From assembly GCA_021159405.1 (NCBI GenBank), contig JAGGRX010000107.1, forward strand, positions 1-13,288: a DNA stretch of 13,288 bases, in the 5' to 3' direction. Below, piece after piece: positions 5,675-11,948 of this stretch. Every line of letters begins with the position of its first letter. Position 1 is the first letter of the stretch. The notes below the pieces were generated by a model, which searched no databases, was not told the origin of the DNA, and saw only the letters and a program-made list of their open reading frames with translations. The position numbers and the translations under genes were made by a program. The stretch is from Candidatus Bipolaricaulota bacterium. Its GTDB lineage: Bacteria > Bipolaricaulota > Bipolaricaulia > Bipolaricaulales > Bipolaricaulaceae.

Positions 5675-8600
5675 TCAGCGGGCTCGAATGCCCTTGCGCC
5701 GTAGGCCACGCTCCACTAGGTTCGAGAGTCCAGATCGTTTCAAGCAAGGGATCCCTTGAGCCGCGAAATTTGCCTCAACCGTGGTTCCTGAGGTCTGAAC
5801 ACCTTCACCCAGGGCCTCAAGTAGCCAGCGCACCACCTCCACATTGCCAACCCCAAACGGGGATGGGACAGTGGGGGCAAAGGTCTTGGCCTCGGAGCCT
5901 GCGGGGATCACAGTTCCCCCTGACTCCAGGGGCAACGCCATGGGTAATACAACCTGGGCCAGCCGTGCCGTTTTGTTAAGGCACGGCGTTACGGCCACTA
6001 GGAACTTCACCTTGCCCAACAGTTCGGCCCCGCGAGGATCCGCAGCCGGGTCGTGCCCTACAACGAGCAAGTTGGATGGGCAACCATCCGGAGGGCCAGG
6101 GGGGAAGCCAAGCCCTAGGAGCCCCCTTAAATTGACGTTACTGCGGGGCGTCACAATGGAAAGCCTGGGCTGAAGGCGGGCAAGCTCCTCAATTACGGCG
6201 AATGTGCGGTCGGTCGCCCAGGCCTCCTCGAACACAAGCACGGGACGAGTGGCTTCCTTCAAAAATCCTTCCAACTTTTTACGGCCCCGGGCCGTCCAAG
6301 GCACTTCCTCAACCTTATCCAATCCGCGAAAAACAGAGAAAACACGAACACCCCGCTCCTTAGCCCGCCGGAGACGGACTCCCAAGATGAAGCCCTCGTA
6401 GCGTGAACGGGGACCCACCGCTATCACAAGGTCTGCCTCATCCAGGGCCGAGACGGGAGCGAGTTGCCCTGTGGGAAGGCTCCGATCTATCGCCAACCCC
6501 ATGCCCTTCGTAGCCCCTGTCGCTTGAGCTAATCGCGCCCATAGTTGGGCCTCCTCCTGGGATACCGAGCCATCTAGCCACAGGCCAACGTTCCCTTTCC
6601 CAAGACGCGCGGCAACAAGTTTCAGCGCTTCCTCCCAGTCCGTGGCCCGAAGGCGGCCGTCCCTGCGAACCAATGGACGAGTTACCCGGTCCCGACCGAA
6701 AAGAACCTGCCAACCATAACGCCCCTTAGCACAGAGAATCTCCCCTTCTTTAGCCACCACCCGCAGGAAGTGCCCGGCCAAAGACTCAACCTGGATCGGA
6801 CACAAGAGATCACACAAGGTACAGGTGGACTCCTGGCGCGTGGAGAGAACGGGGGTTTGCTTAGCTAGCGCCCGGCGATCCTCCAAAGCCCCGGTGGGAC
6901 AGGCATCAACGCAGGCCCCACAGGAGACACAGTCCGAGTGCTGCCAAGCACTGTTAAATGGAGCCTGCACCTCGGTATGGAAGCCTCTCTTTACGAAGTC
7001 GATGGCATGTATCCCACAGAGATCGGAACACACCCGCACACAGCGACCACAGAGAATACATTTCCCCGGGTCCCTTACGATGAAGGGATGCCGCCGGTCA
7101 GGCAAGCTCTTGCGGACCTCCCCTTCATACCGATCCTGTTGAGCTTTGGCGGAAGAAGCGAAATCGCGGAGGAGACACGAGAAAGCCGCCTGACAACCAC
7201 ATTCCAGGCAGCGGCTCGCCTCGGTCCGGGCTTGTTTTCTGGTAAATGTGCTCTCGTAGGGGCTAAAGTCCAGTACCCGCTTCTGGGGGGCGCGTATCTT
7301 GGGCTGAACGGGCGGGAACGGCTCAACCTCCCCTAGATCCTCACGTTGTACATCCTTTTTCTCATGGACATAAGGTTCCGGAACTTTTGGCTCCAGCCCC
7401 CGCAGGAAACGATCGATAGCCAAAGCGCTCCTGCGTCCAGCTGCAATGGCTTCCACTGCAATCCCTGGCCCGGTTACGAGGTCACCACCGGCGAACACCT
7501 TCGGGCGAGTGGTCTGGCCTGTTTCCTGATCAGCGGAAAGAACCCCACCTCTCCCTAGCTCGAAACCCTCCTCGGCCAGAAAAGAGGCATCCGGGACCTG
7601 ACCGACGGCCACGATAGCAGCTTGAGCAGGAACGAGGAATTCGGAGTCAGGAATTGGAACCGGTCTCCTTCGCCCAGAGGAGTCAGGCTCGCCAAGCTCC
7701 ATCCGGACACACTGAACCCCTTGGAGCCATTTCCCGGCGGGGAGGAAGGCCACAGGTTGCGTGAGGAATTCAAAGCGCACACCCTCTTCCTCAGCCTCCT
7801 TCACCTCTTGAGGGTCGGCTGGCATCTCCTCCCGCCCACGCCGATAAAGCACTGTTACCTCTGCCCCAAGCCTGCGGGCGGTACGTGCGGCGTCAACCGC
7901 TGTGTTCCCCCCACCGATAACTACAACTCGAGAAGGCAAAGCTGGGGTACCCCCTGTTTTGACCTCCCGAAGGAACTCGATCCCCATCCAGACCGCTTGG
8001 TGCTCCTCGCCCGGAATCCTAAGGCGTCTGGACTTCCAAGCCCCTAGCCCCAAGAAAACGGCGTGGAAATCACGTTCAAGTTCGGAAACGGTGATATCCC
8101 GCCCCAACTGTACCCCGGTGCGAAACTCGATTCCCATTCGTGCTAGGACAGCGACCTCGCGATCGAGGACCTCATCGGGAAGGCGGAAAGCGGGGATACC
8201 GTAACGGAGCATGCCCCCCAGCTTCTCCTGCGCCTCGAACACCACAACCTCATGTCCCAACCGGCGCAAAAAATAGGCGCAAGAAAGCCCAGCCGGCCCT
8301 CCCCCGACGACAGCAACCCGGAATCCGGTTTCCCGGCCAACCGGCGGGACATAATCCAAACCCAGATCCGCGAGGAAACGCTTTATCCGCCGGATCTGAA
8401 CGGGCGAGTCTACGAGACCCCTGCGACAGGCCTCCTCACAGGGGGCTGGGCAGATCCTACCAAGCGTGGCAGGGAGGGGGAGCTTTTCGTACAAGAGCTT
8501 TAAAGCTTCAAGGTAAAGGCCGTTCGCTGTAAGCCCCACATAGCCTTGGCAATCGGTGTGAGCAGGGCAAGCCAGTTGGCAAGGGGCAATACAATCACCC

Positions 8601-8878
8601 CAATGGGCACTGAGGAGGAGCTCCAAGGCAGTCCTGCGCACCTCCTCAGCGCGCTCGCTCCGGGTGAGTACCACCATCCCTTCCGCGACGGGAGTGGAAC
8701 AGGCCTTGACGACTCCCCTGCCTTCCACCTCCACCGCGCATACCCCACAAGAGTCGAACGGGGCAAGACGAGGCTCGGCACACAACGCGGGAATCTCGAT
8801 GCCCGCCCTCCTCGCCACGTTGAGGATGGTCTCCCCAGGCTTCGCCTCGACTTCTTTCCCGTCAATCGTAAGCTTCAT
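5675..8878 (-). CDS. NuoG-like scaffold fused to a GltD-like NAD(P)H/FAD domain; probable third subunit (BfuA-type) of an electron-bifurcating complex
   Basis: Very large iron-sulfur flavoprotein of 1067 residues. Domains in order: a plant-type 2Fe-2S domain (Cys33, 44, 47, 60); a GltD-type N-terminal cluster domain with GDCIAPCQLACPAHTDCQGY (94-113) and RICPAPCEEACRR (141-153); an FAD Rossmann fold VAVVGGGPAG (188-197); an NAD(P)H fold VIGGGNTAVDA (320-330) with YRR at 345-347; FAGGD at 462-466; a four-Cys motif (557, 560, 562, 568); two ferredoxin-type 4Fe-4S motifs (607-617 and 650-660); a molybdoenzyme-type 4Fe-4S motif (686, 689, 693, 716); and a degenerate molybdopterin-oxidoreductase domain (about 730-1025). 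No Cys or Sec lies where formate dehydrogenases carry their catalytic residue, and there is no H-cluster domain. Start ATG 8878 has AAAGGGA 7 bases upstream, 12 bp after the nuoF-like gene. Inferred role: electron exchange between NADP(H) and the NuoEF-like core. Databases may call it formate dehydrogenase alpha or glutamate synthase; I think neither is right. Confidence 0.85.
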   Translation of the reverse strand: MKLTIDGKEVEAKPGETILNVARRAGIEIPALCAEPRLAPFDSCGVCAVEVEGRGVVKACSTPVAEGMVVLTRSERAEEVRRTALELLLSAHWGDCIAPCQLACPAHTDCQGYVGLTANGLYLEALKLLYEKLPLPATLGRICPAPCEEACRRGLVDSPVQIRRIKRFLADLGLDYVPPVGRETGFRVAVVGGGPAGLSCAYFLRRLGHEVVVFEAQEKLGGMLRYGIPAFRLPDEVLDREVAVLARMGIEFRTGVQLGRDITVSELERDFHAVFLGLGAWKSRRLRIPGEEHQAVWMGIEFLREVKTGGTPALPSRVVVIGGGNTAVDAARTARRLGAEVTVLYRRGREEMPADPQEVKEAEEEGVRFEFLTQPVAFLPAGKWLQGVQCVRMELGEPDSSGRRRPVPIPDSEFLVPAQAAIVAVGQVPDASFLAEEGFELGRGGVLSADQETGQTTRPKVFAGGDLVTGPGIAVEAIAAGRRSALAIDRFLRGLEPKVPEPYVHEKKDVQREDLGEVEPFPPVQPKIRAPQKRVLDFSPYESTFTRKQARTEASRCLECGCQAAFSCLLRDFASSAKAQQDRYEGEVRKSLPDRRHPFIVRDPGKCILCGRCVRVCSDLCGIHAIDFVKRGFHTEVQAPFNSAWQHSDCVSCGACVDACPTGALEDRRALAKQTPVLSTRQESTCTLCDLLCPIQVESLAGHFLRVVAKEGEILCAKGRYGWQVLFGRDRVTRPLVRRDGRLRATDWEEALKLVAARLGKGNVGLWLDGSVSQEEAQLWARLAQATGATKGMGLAIDRSLPTGQLAPVSALDEADLVIAVGPRSRYEGFILGVRLRRAKERGVRVFSVFRGLDKVEEVPWTARGRKKLEGFLKEATRPVLVFEEAWATDRTFAVIEELARLQPRLSIVTPRSNVNLRGLLGLGFPPGPPDGCPSNLLVVGHDPAADPRGAELLGKVKFLVAVTPCLNKTARLAQVVLPMALPLESGGTVIPAGSEAKTFAPTVPSPFGVGNVEVVRWLLEALGEGVQTSGTTVEANFAAQGIPCLKRSGLSNLVERGLRRKGIRAR

Positions 8879-8890
8879 CGGCGTCCCTTT

Positions 8891-10636
8891 CTATTCGACC
8901 CGGACCGCGCCAAACGGACACACCTCTCGGCAGCGGCCACACCGGATACAAGCTTCCTGTTGGATAACCTGGAATGGACCGTCCCCTTGGGAGATCGCTC
9001 CCACCGGACAAGCTTTAGCGCAAAGCTTACAGTTACGGCAGGCTTCCGGATCGATAGAGTAGCGAAGAAGTGCCCTACAAACCCCGGCTGGACAGCGCTT
9101 TTCGCGGATGTGAGCCTCATACTCATCCTGAAAATAGCGGGTGGTTGTGAGAACAGGGTTAGGGGCGGTTTGTCCCAGTCCACACAGCGAATTCGTTTTT
9201 ACCTTGTAGCCGAGATCAATGAGCTTGTCCAAATCCCCTGGTTTTCCCTCCCCTTTCACAATGCGGGTGAGGATCTCGAGCATCCTCTTCGTCCCGATTC
9301 GGCAGAAAGTGCACTTTCCACAGGATTCTTTTTGGATGAAGTCCAGGAAGAATCTAGCCACCTCTACCATGCAGGTGGCCTCATCCATAACGATGAGGCC
9401 ACCTGAACCCATAATGGCACCGGTTTGGGTGATCGATTCGTAGTCCACCGGGGTATGGGCTAGGGAAGCTGGCACACATCCCCCTGAAGGGCCCCCAATT
9501 TGAACGGCCTTAAACTCCTTGTCATCGGGGATCCCCCCACCCACATCGAATACGAGCTCTTCCAAGGTCATGCCCATGGGGATCTCCACCAGGCCGGAAT
9601 GGCGGACCTTCCCGGCCAAGGCGAAGACCTTGGTGCCCTTGCTCTTTTCCGTTCCATAGCGAGCGAAGGCCTCAGCGCCATTGCGAATGATCCAGGGAAC
9701 GTTGGCCAAGGTTTCAACGTTATTGATAACCGTGGGATGTCCCCAGAGGCCAGATTGGGCCGGGTAAGGGGGACGACGGCGGGGCATCCCCCTTCGCCCT
9801 TCTATAGAGGCGATCAAAGCCGTTTCCTCACCACACACGAACGCCCCGGCCCCCTCTTTCACCATGATCTCGAAGGAAAATGGAGTGCCTAGAATTCGCT
9901 TTCCCAAAAAGCCGGCCTTTCGCGCAGCGGCAATCGCCTCTTTCACCCTTCTTACCGCTAGGGGATACTCAGCCCGCACGTACACAATTCCAAAGCGGGC
10001 ACCGATCGCGTAGCCGGCGATGGTCATGCCCTCGAGCACCCGATGGGGATCCCCTTCAAGGACGCTACGGTCCATGAAAGCTCCGGGATCCCCCTCGTCG
10101 GCGTTACACACTATGAACTTCACGGGGTCAGGCTCTTGAGCAGCAAACGACCATTTCATTCCAGTGGGGAAGCCCGCGCCACCTCGGCCACGCAACCCCG
10201 ACTGCTGGATCTCAACAATTACCTCTTGAGGAGTCATCTCCTGAATCGCACGGCGCAGGGCCTCATATCCTCCCCGTTCCCGATATTCCTCAACGGAAGT
10301 TGGTGCGATCTGACCGCAGTTCTCGAGGACAATGCGGACTTGACGTTTGAAGAAACCGTCATCAGGGGCAAGGAAATCCTCGAGCGGGGTTCCCCCTTTC
10401 ACGTGCTCCTCAGCTATACGTTTGGCCAGAGCCGCATCGACCCGCTTGTATAGGAAACGCTCACCGGAATCTGTTATTACGGCCACCAGAGGCTCGTTGT
10501 AGCACATCCCTAGGCACCCCACCGGCTTGACGACAACCTTAGAGCCCAGGATTTTACGAAATTGGTTGAAGACAGCCTCAGCACCGGCAGCAATGCCGCA
10601 GGAGGCTAACCCCACTTGAACCTCAGTTACCTTCAC
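8891..10636 (-). CDS. nuoF: NuoF/HydB-like FMN and iron-sulfur subunit (NADH- and ferredoxin-interacting core of a Bfu-type complex)
   Basis: Soluble flavin subunit of 581 residues, longer than complex I NuoF (about 440) because of extra iron-sulfur domains at both ends, as in bifurcating-hydrogenase HydB. An N-terminal thioredoxin-like 2Fe-2S domain shows Cys13 and GCLGMC (Cys41, Cys45), only three cysteines. The FMN/NADH fold has GRGGAGFPTG at 150-159, GDPGAF at 182-187 and the GAGAFVCGEETAL region at 262-274. A 4Fe-4S cluster site is formed by ESCGKCTFC (Cys439, 442, 445) and Cys485 in SLCGLG. CPAGVC at 515-520 and two C-terminal ferredoxin motifs (Cys533-543 and 563-573) are HydB-type additions absent from ordinary NuoF. 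The start is GTG at 10636, overlapping the upstream stop by 4 bp (GTGA) with GGAAAG upstream. The Bfu family is defined by this core; bifurcation here is inferred from homology. Confidence 0.92.
   Translation of the reverse strand: MKVTEVQVGLASCGIAAGAEAVFNQFRKILGSKVVVKPVGCLGMCYNEPLVAVITDSGERFLYKRVDAALAKRIAEEHVKGGTPLEDFLAPDDGFFKRQVRIVLENCGQIAPTSVEEYRERGGYEALRRAIQEMTPQEVIVEIQQSGLRGRGGAGFPTGMKWSFAAQEPDPVKFIVCNADEGDPGAFMDRSVLEGDPHRVLEGMTIAGYAIGARFGIVYVRAEYPLAVRRVKEAIAAARKAGFLGKRILGTPFSFEIMVKEGAGAFVCGEETALIASIEGRRGMPRRRPPYPAQSGLWGHPTVINNVETLANVPWIIRNGAEAFARYGTEKSKGTKVFALAGKVRHSGLVEIPMGMTLEELVFDVGGGIPDDKEFKAVQIGGPSGGCVPASLAHTPVDYESITQTGAIMGSGGLIVMDEATCMVEVARFFLDFIQKESCGKCTFCRIGTKRMLEILTRIVKGEGKPGDLDKLIDLGYKVKTNSLCGLGQTAPNPVLTTTRYFQDEYEAHIREKRCPAGVCRALLRYSIDPEACRNCKLCAKACPVGAISQGDGPFQVIQQEACIRCGRCREVCPFGAVRVE
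9372..9405. repeat. Perfect 14-bp inverted repeat inside the nuoF-like gene
   Basis: The arms are caggtggcctcatc (9372-9385) and gatgaggccacctg (9392-9405), separated by six bases. The repeat encodes the stretch SGGLIVMDEATC (about residues 411-422) of the NuoF-like protein. As RNA it would form a stable GC-rich hairpin in mid-message. No T-run follows, so it is not a canonical terminator. Confidence 0.8.
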
Positions 10637-11124
10637 GTCTTTCCTTTCCGGTACTCAGCGAGCACCTTGTCCACTGCGCGAGGGGTAAGCCGGCCATAGG
10701 TTTCCTCGTCCACCATCATCACCGGGGCCAGGCTACAACAGCCTAAGCACCGCACCACCTCCAGTGTGAATAGGCCGTCTGGGGTGGTTTCCCCCTCCTC
10801 GACACCCAGACGCTCCTTCAAGTGGTTGAGGATGGCATCGGCGCCCAGGACATGACACGCCGTGCCCTGGCAGAGGCGGATGAGGTGCTTCCCCCGGGGA
10901 CGAAGGCGGAACTGAGCGTAGAAGGTAGCCACCCCATAGACCTGACTCAGAGGCGTCCGCGTGTACCGGGCAACAGCGCGTACCGCCTCTGGGGGGATAT
11001 AACCATAACGTTCCTGAAAAGCCTGAAGCAAAGGGATGACGCTTTCCGGGACAGGGGGATGCTTTTGCAGAATCTGTTTCCACTGAGGTTTTTCCTTCTT
11101 TGCCTTAAGTGCACGCTTTGCCAT
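10633..11124 (-). CDS. nuoE: NuoE/HydC-like 2Fe-2S thioredoxin-fold subunit
   Basis: Small electron-transfer subunit of 163 residues, the usual NuoE size. After a basic tail (MAKRALKAKKEK), the helical part contains FQERYGYIPPEAVRAVA and VYGVATFYAQF, followed by the thioredoxin-like 2Fe-2S domain. The cluster ligands are Cys85 and Cys90 in CQGTAC (CX4C) and Cys126 and Cys130 in CLGCC (CX3C), the canonical NuoE pattern; LAPVMMVDEETYG after the second pair is also typical. The ATG at 11124 has AAAGGAAG about 5 bases upstream. It is the first gene of a three-gene operon, overlapping the nuoF-like gene by 4 bp. In HydABC/Bfu enzymes this subunit and the NuoF-like one form the conserved bifurcating core. 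No membrane complex I genes are nearby, so a role in a soluble enzyme is more likely than in respiratory complex I. Confidence 0.93.
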   Translation of the reverse strand: MAKRALKAKKEKPQWKQILQKHPPVPESVIPLLQAFQERYGYIPPEAVRAVARYTRTPLSQVYGVATFYAQFRLRPRGKHLIRLCQGTACHVLGADAILNHLKERLGVEEGETTPDGLFTLEVVRCLGCCSLAPVMMVDEETYGRLTPRAVDKVLAEYRKGKT

Positions 11125-11129
11125 CTGCT

Positions 11130-11147
11130 TCCTTTCGATTGAAAGAA
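11130..11147 (-). promoter_or_regulatory. Short hairpin covering the nuoE-like Shine-Dalgarno
   Basis: On the minus strand TTCTTTC (11141-11147) can pair with GAAAGGA (11130-11136) across a four-base loop, with one G-U pair. This would sequester the AAAGGA ribosome-binding site. The stem is AT-rich and weak, so the effect may be small. Confidence 0.3.
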
Positions 11148-11259
11148 CCGTGGCTTAAGGTATGCCCCCTGTTAACCATATACTCCACGAAGAATGTTAC
11201 GGCAGCTTAAACGGCATTTCAATGAGCAGCAGCGACGGGCCCTCAAGGCCAAACCCGCG

Positions 11260-11265
11260 TAGAAT
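11260..11265 (+). promoter_or_regulatory. Candidate -10 box for the NUDIX gene
   Basis: TAGAAT lies exactly 6 bases before the ATG at 11272, so transcription would begin at or beside the start codon (leaderless). I see no convincing -35 box about 17 bp upstream. The same 6-base -10-to-ATG distance occurs at the regulator gene (TATAAA, 5488-5493), which is the main reason to take it seriously. Confidence 0.35.
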
Positions 11266-11271
11266 AAGGCT

Positions 11272-11910
11272 ATGGCTTATCTCTACCTTGAGCGGGATGG
11301 CAAGGTCTACACGGTGAGTCGAAACGGGCGACTGGACCTCCCCCGGGAAGGGGACCCGATTCCCTTCACCTACCGGATCCTTCACCGCCTTCCCTGGGGG
11401 GACGAGGGAGTGATGTTTGGGGTACCGGAGCTTGCCCGGCATCCCCATGAGTGGGTGGGCAAGGACGAGATCCCCGAGCGGGAGGATGTCTCCCCAGTGC
11501 TGCGGGAGGCGGTGCACCGCTCCCTGCCGCGGGCGGTGGCGGAGGGGATCGTGGAGGAAGAGGGCAGGATCCTGCTGGTGCGGGCAAGCCGCGGACTCAC
11601 CAAGGGCCTTTGGTCCTTGCCCGGAGGGTTCCTAATGTTTGGAGAGTCCCCGGAACTTGCGGTAAAGCGTGAGGTTGAGGAGGAACTGGGCACCCCTTGC
11701 CGGGTGGGAAGGCTCCTTGGAGTACGGTCCAAGGTGGGGGAGCACACCGGCCTTCACTGGCTTATGTTCTTCTACGAAGTTCAACTTGCAGGGGAACCAA
11801 AGCCGGATCCGGACGAGATCGCGGAAGCACGCTTCTTTCCAAAAAAAGAGGCGGCCGATCGCCTATGTGATAAGACGATGGCCGCCTTCCTGCGTACCCT
11901 ACCCAGTTAA
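11272..11910 (+). CDS. NUDIX hydrolase with an N-terminal extension
   Basis: Cytoplasmic pyrophosphohydrolase of 212 residues. The NUDIX box is complete in its charged positions: Gly119, Glu125, then REVEEELG at 133-140, fitting GX5EX7REUXEEXG, with Thr141 at the usually hydrophobic last position. LWSLPGG precedes it and a C-terminal beta-strand region follows. NUDIX enzymes hydrolyse nucleoside diphosphates linked to another group; the specific substrate (ADP-ribose, NADH, mutagenic dNTPs and others) cannot be read from the box. Residues 1 to about 88 form an extra, strand-rich and tryptophan-containing region that I do not recognise; four-Cys zinc ligands of the NudC type are absent. Start ATG 11272 has only AAGG two bases upstream but a -10-like box six bases before it. 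It is divergent from the redox operon (147 bp between starts) and shares a terminator with the convergent beta-barrel gene. Confidence 0.88.
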   Translation: MAYLYLERDGKVYTVSRNGRLDLPREGDPIPFTYRILHRLPWGDEGVMFGVPELARHPHEWVGKDEIPEREDVSPVLREAVHRSLPRAVAEGIVEEEGRILLVRASRGLTKGLWSLPGGFLMFGESPELAVKREVEEELGTPCRVGRLLGVRSKVGEHTGLHWLMFFYEVQLAGEPKPDPDEIAEARFFPKKEAADRLCDKTMAAFLRTLPS

Positions 11911-11915
11911 GGGGT

Positions 11916-11943
11916 CCCCAAAAAGTCGAAAGACTTTTTGGGG
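11916..11943. terminator. Bidirectional intrinsic terminator between convergent genes
   Basis: Perfect 12-bp stem: ccccaaaaagtc (11916-11927) and gactttttgggg (11932-11943) with a GAAA loop (TTTC on the other strand). It begins 6 bp after the NUDIX stop and lies 5 bp from the stop of the convergent beta-barrel gene. The stem carries five A-T pairs on each side and T-rich sequence follows on the plus strand, so it probably ends both transcripts. Confidence 0.85.
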
Positions 11944-11948
11944 TTGAT

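Noticed and set aside
5675..11124. Hydrogenase (HydABC) or formate dehydrogenase identity for the redox operon
   Set aside because: There is no H-cluster domain in any of the three proteins, and the molybdopterin-like domain lacks the catalytic Cys/Sec position, so neither activity is supported.
5675..11124. Part of a membrane complex I (nuo) cluster
   Set aside because: No NuoA, H, J, K, L, M or N genes are nearby, and the NuoF-like subunit has HydB-type ferredoxin additions and the A subunit has a GltD insert, all foreign to respiratory complex I.
11194..11262. A 22-codon plus-strand reading frame (MLRQLKRHFNEQQRRALKAK, then PA) ending 9 bp before the NUDIX start, possible leader peptide or small protein
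   Set aside because: It has a helical, basic composition but only a weak GAAGA before the ATG, no recognisable family, and no attenuator-like hairpins around it. It is too short to separate from chance without conservation data.
11197..11517. Minus-strand open frame of 106 codons overlapping the NUDIX gene start
   Set aside because: It runs antisense to a gene with a clear NUDIX box, has no domain features, and its extent is explained by high GC content and codon bias of the real gene.
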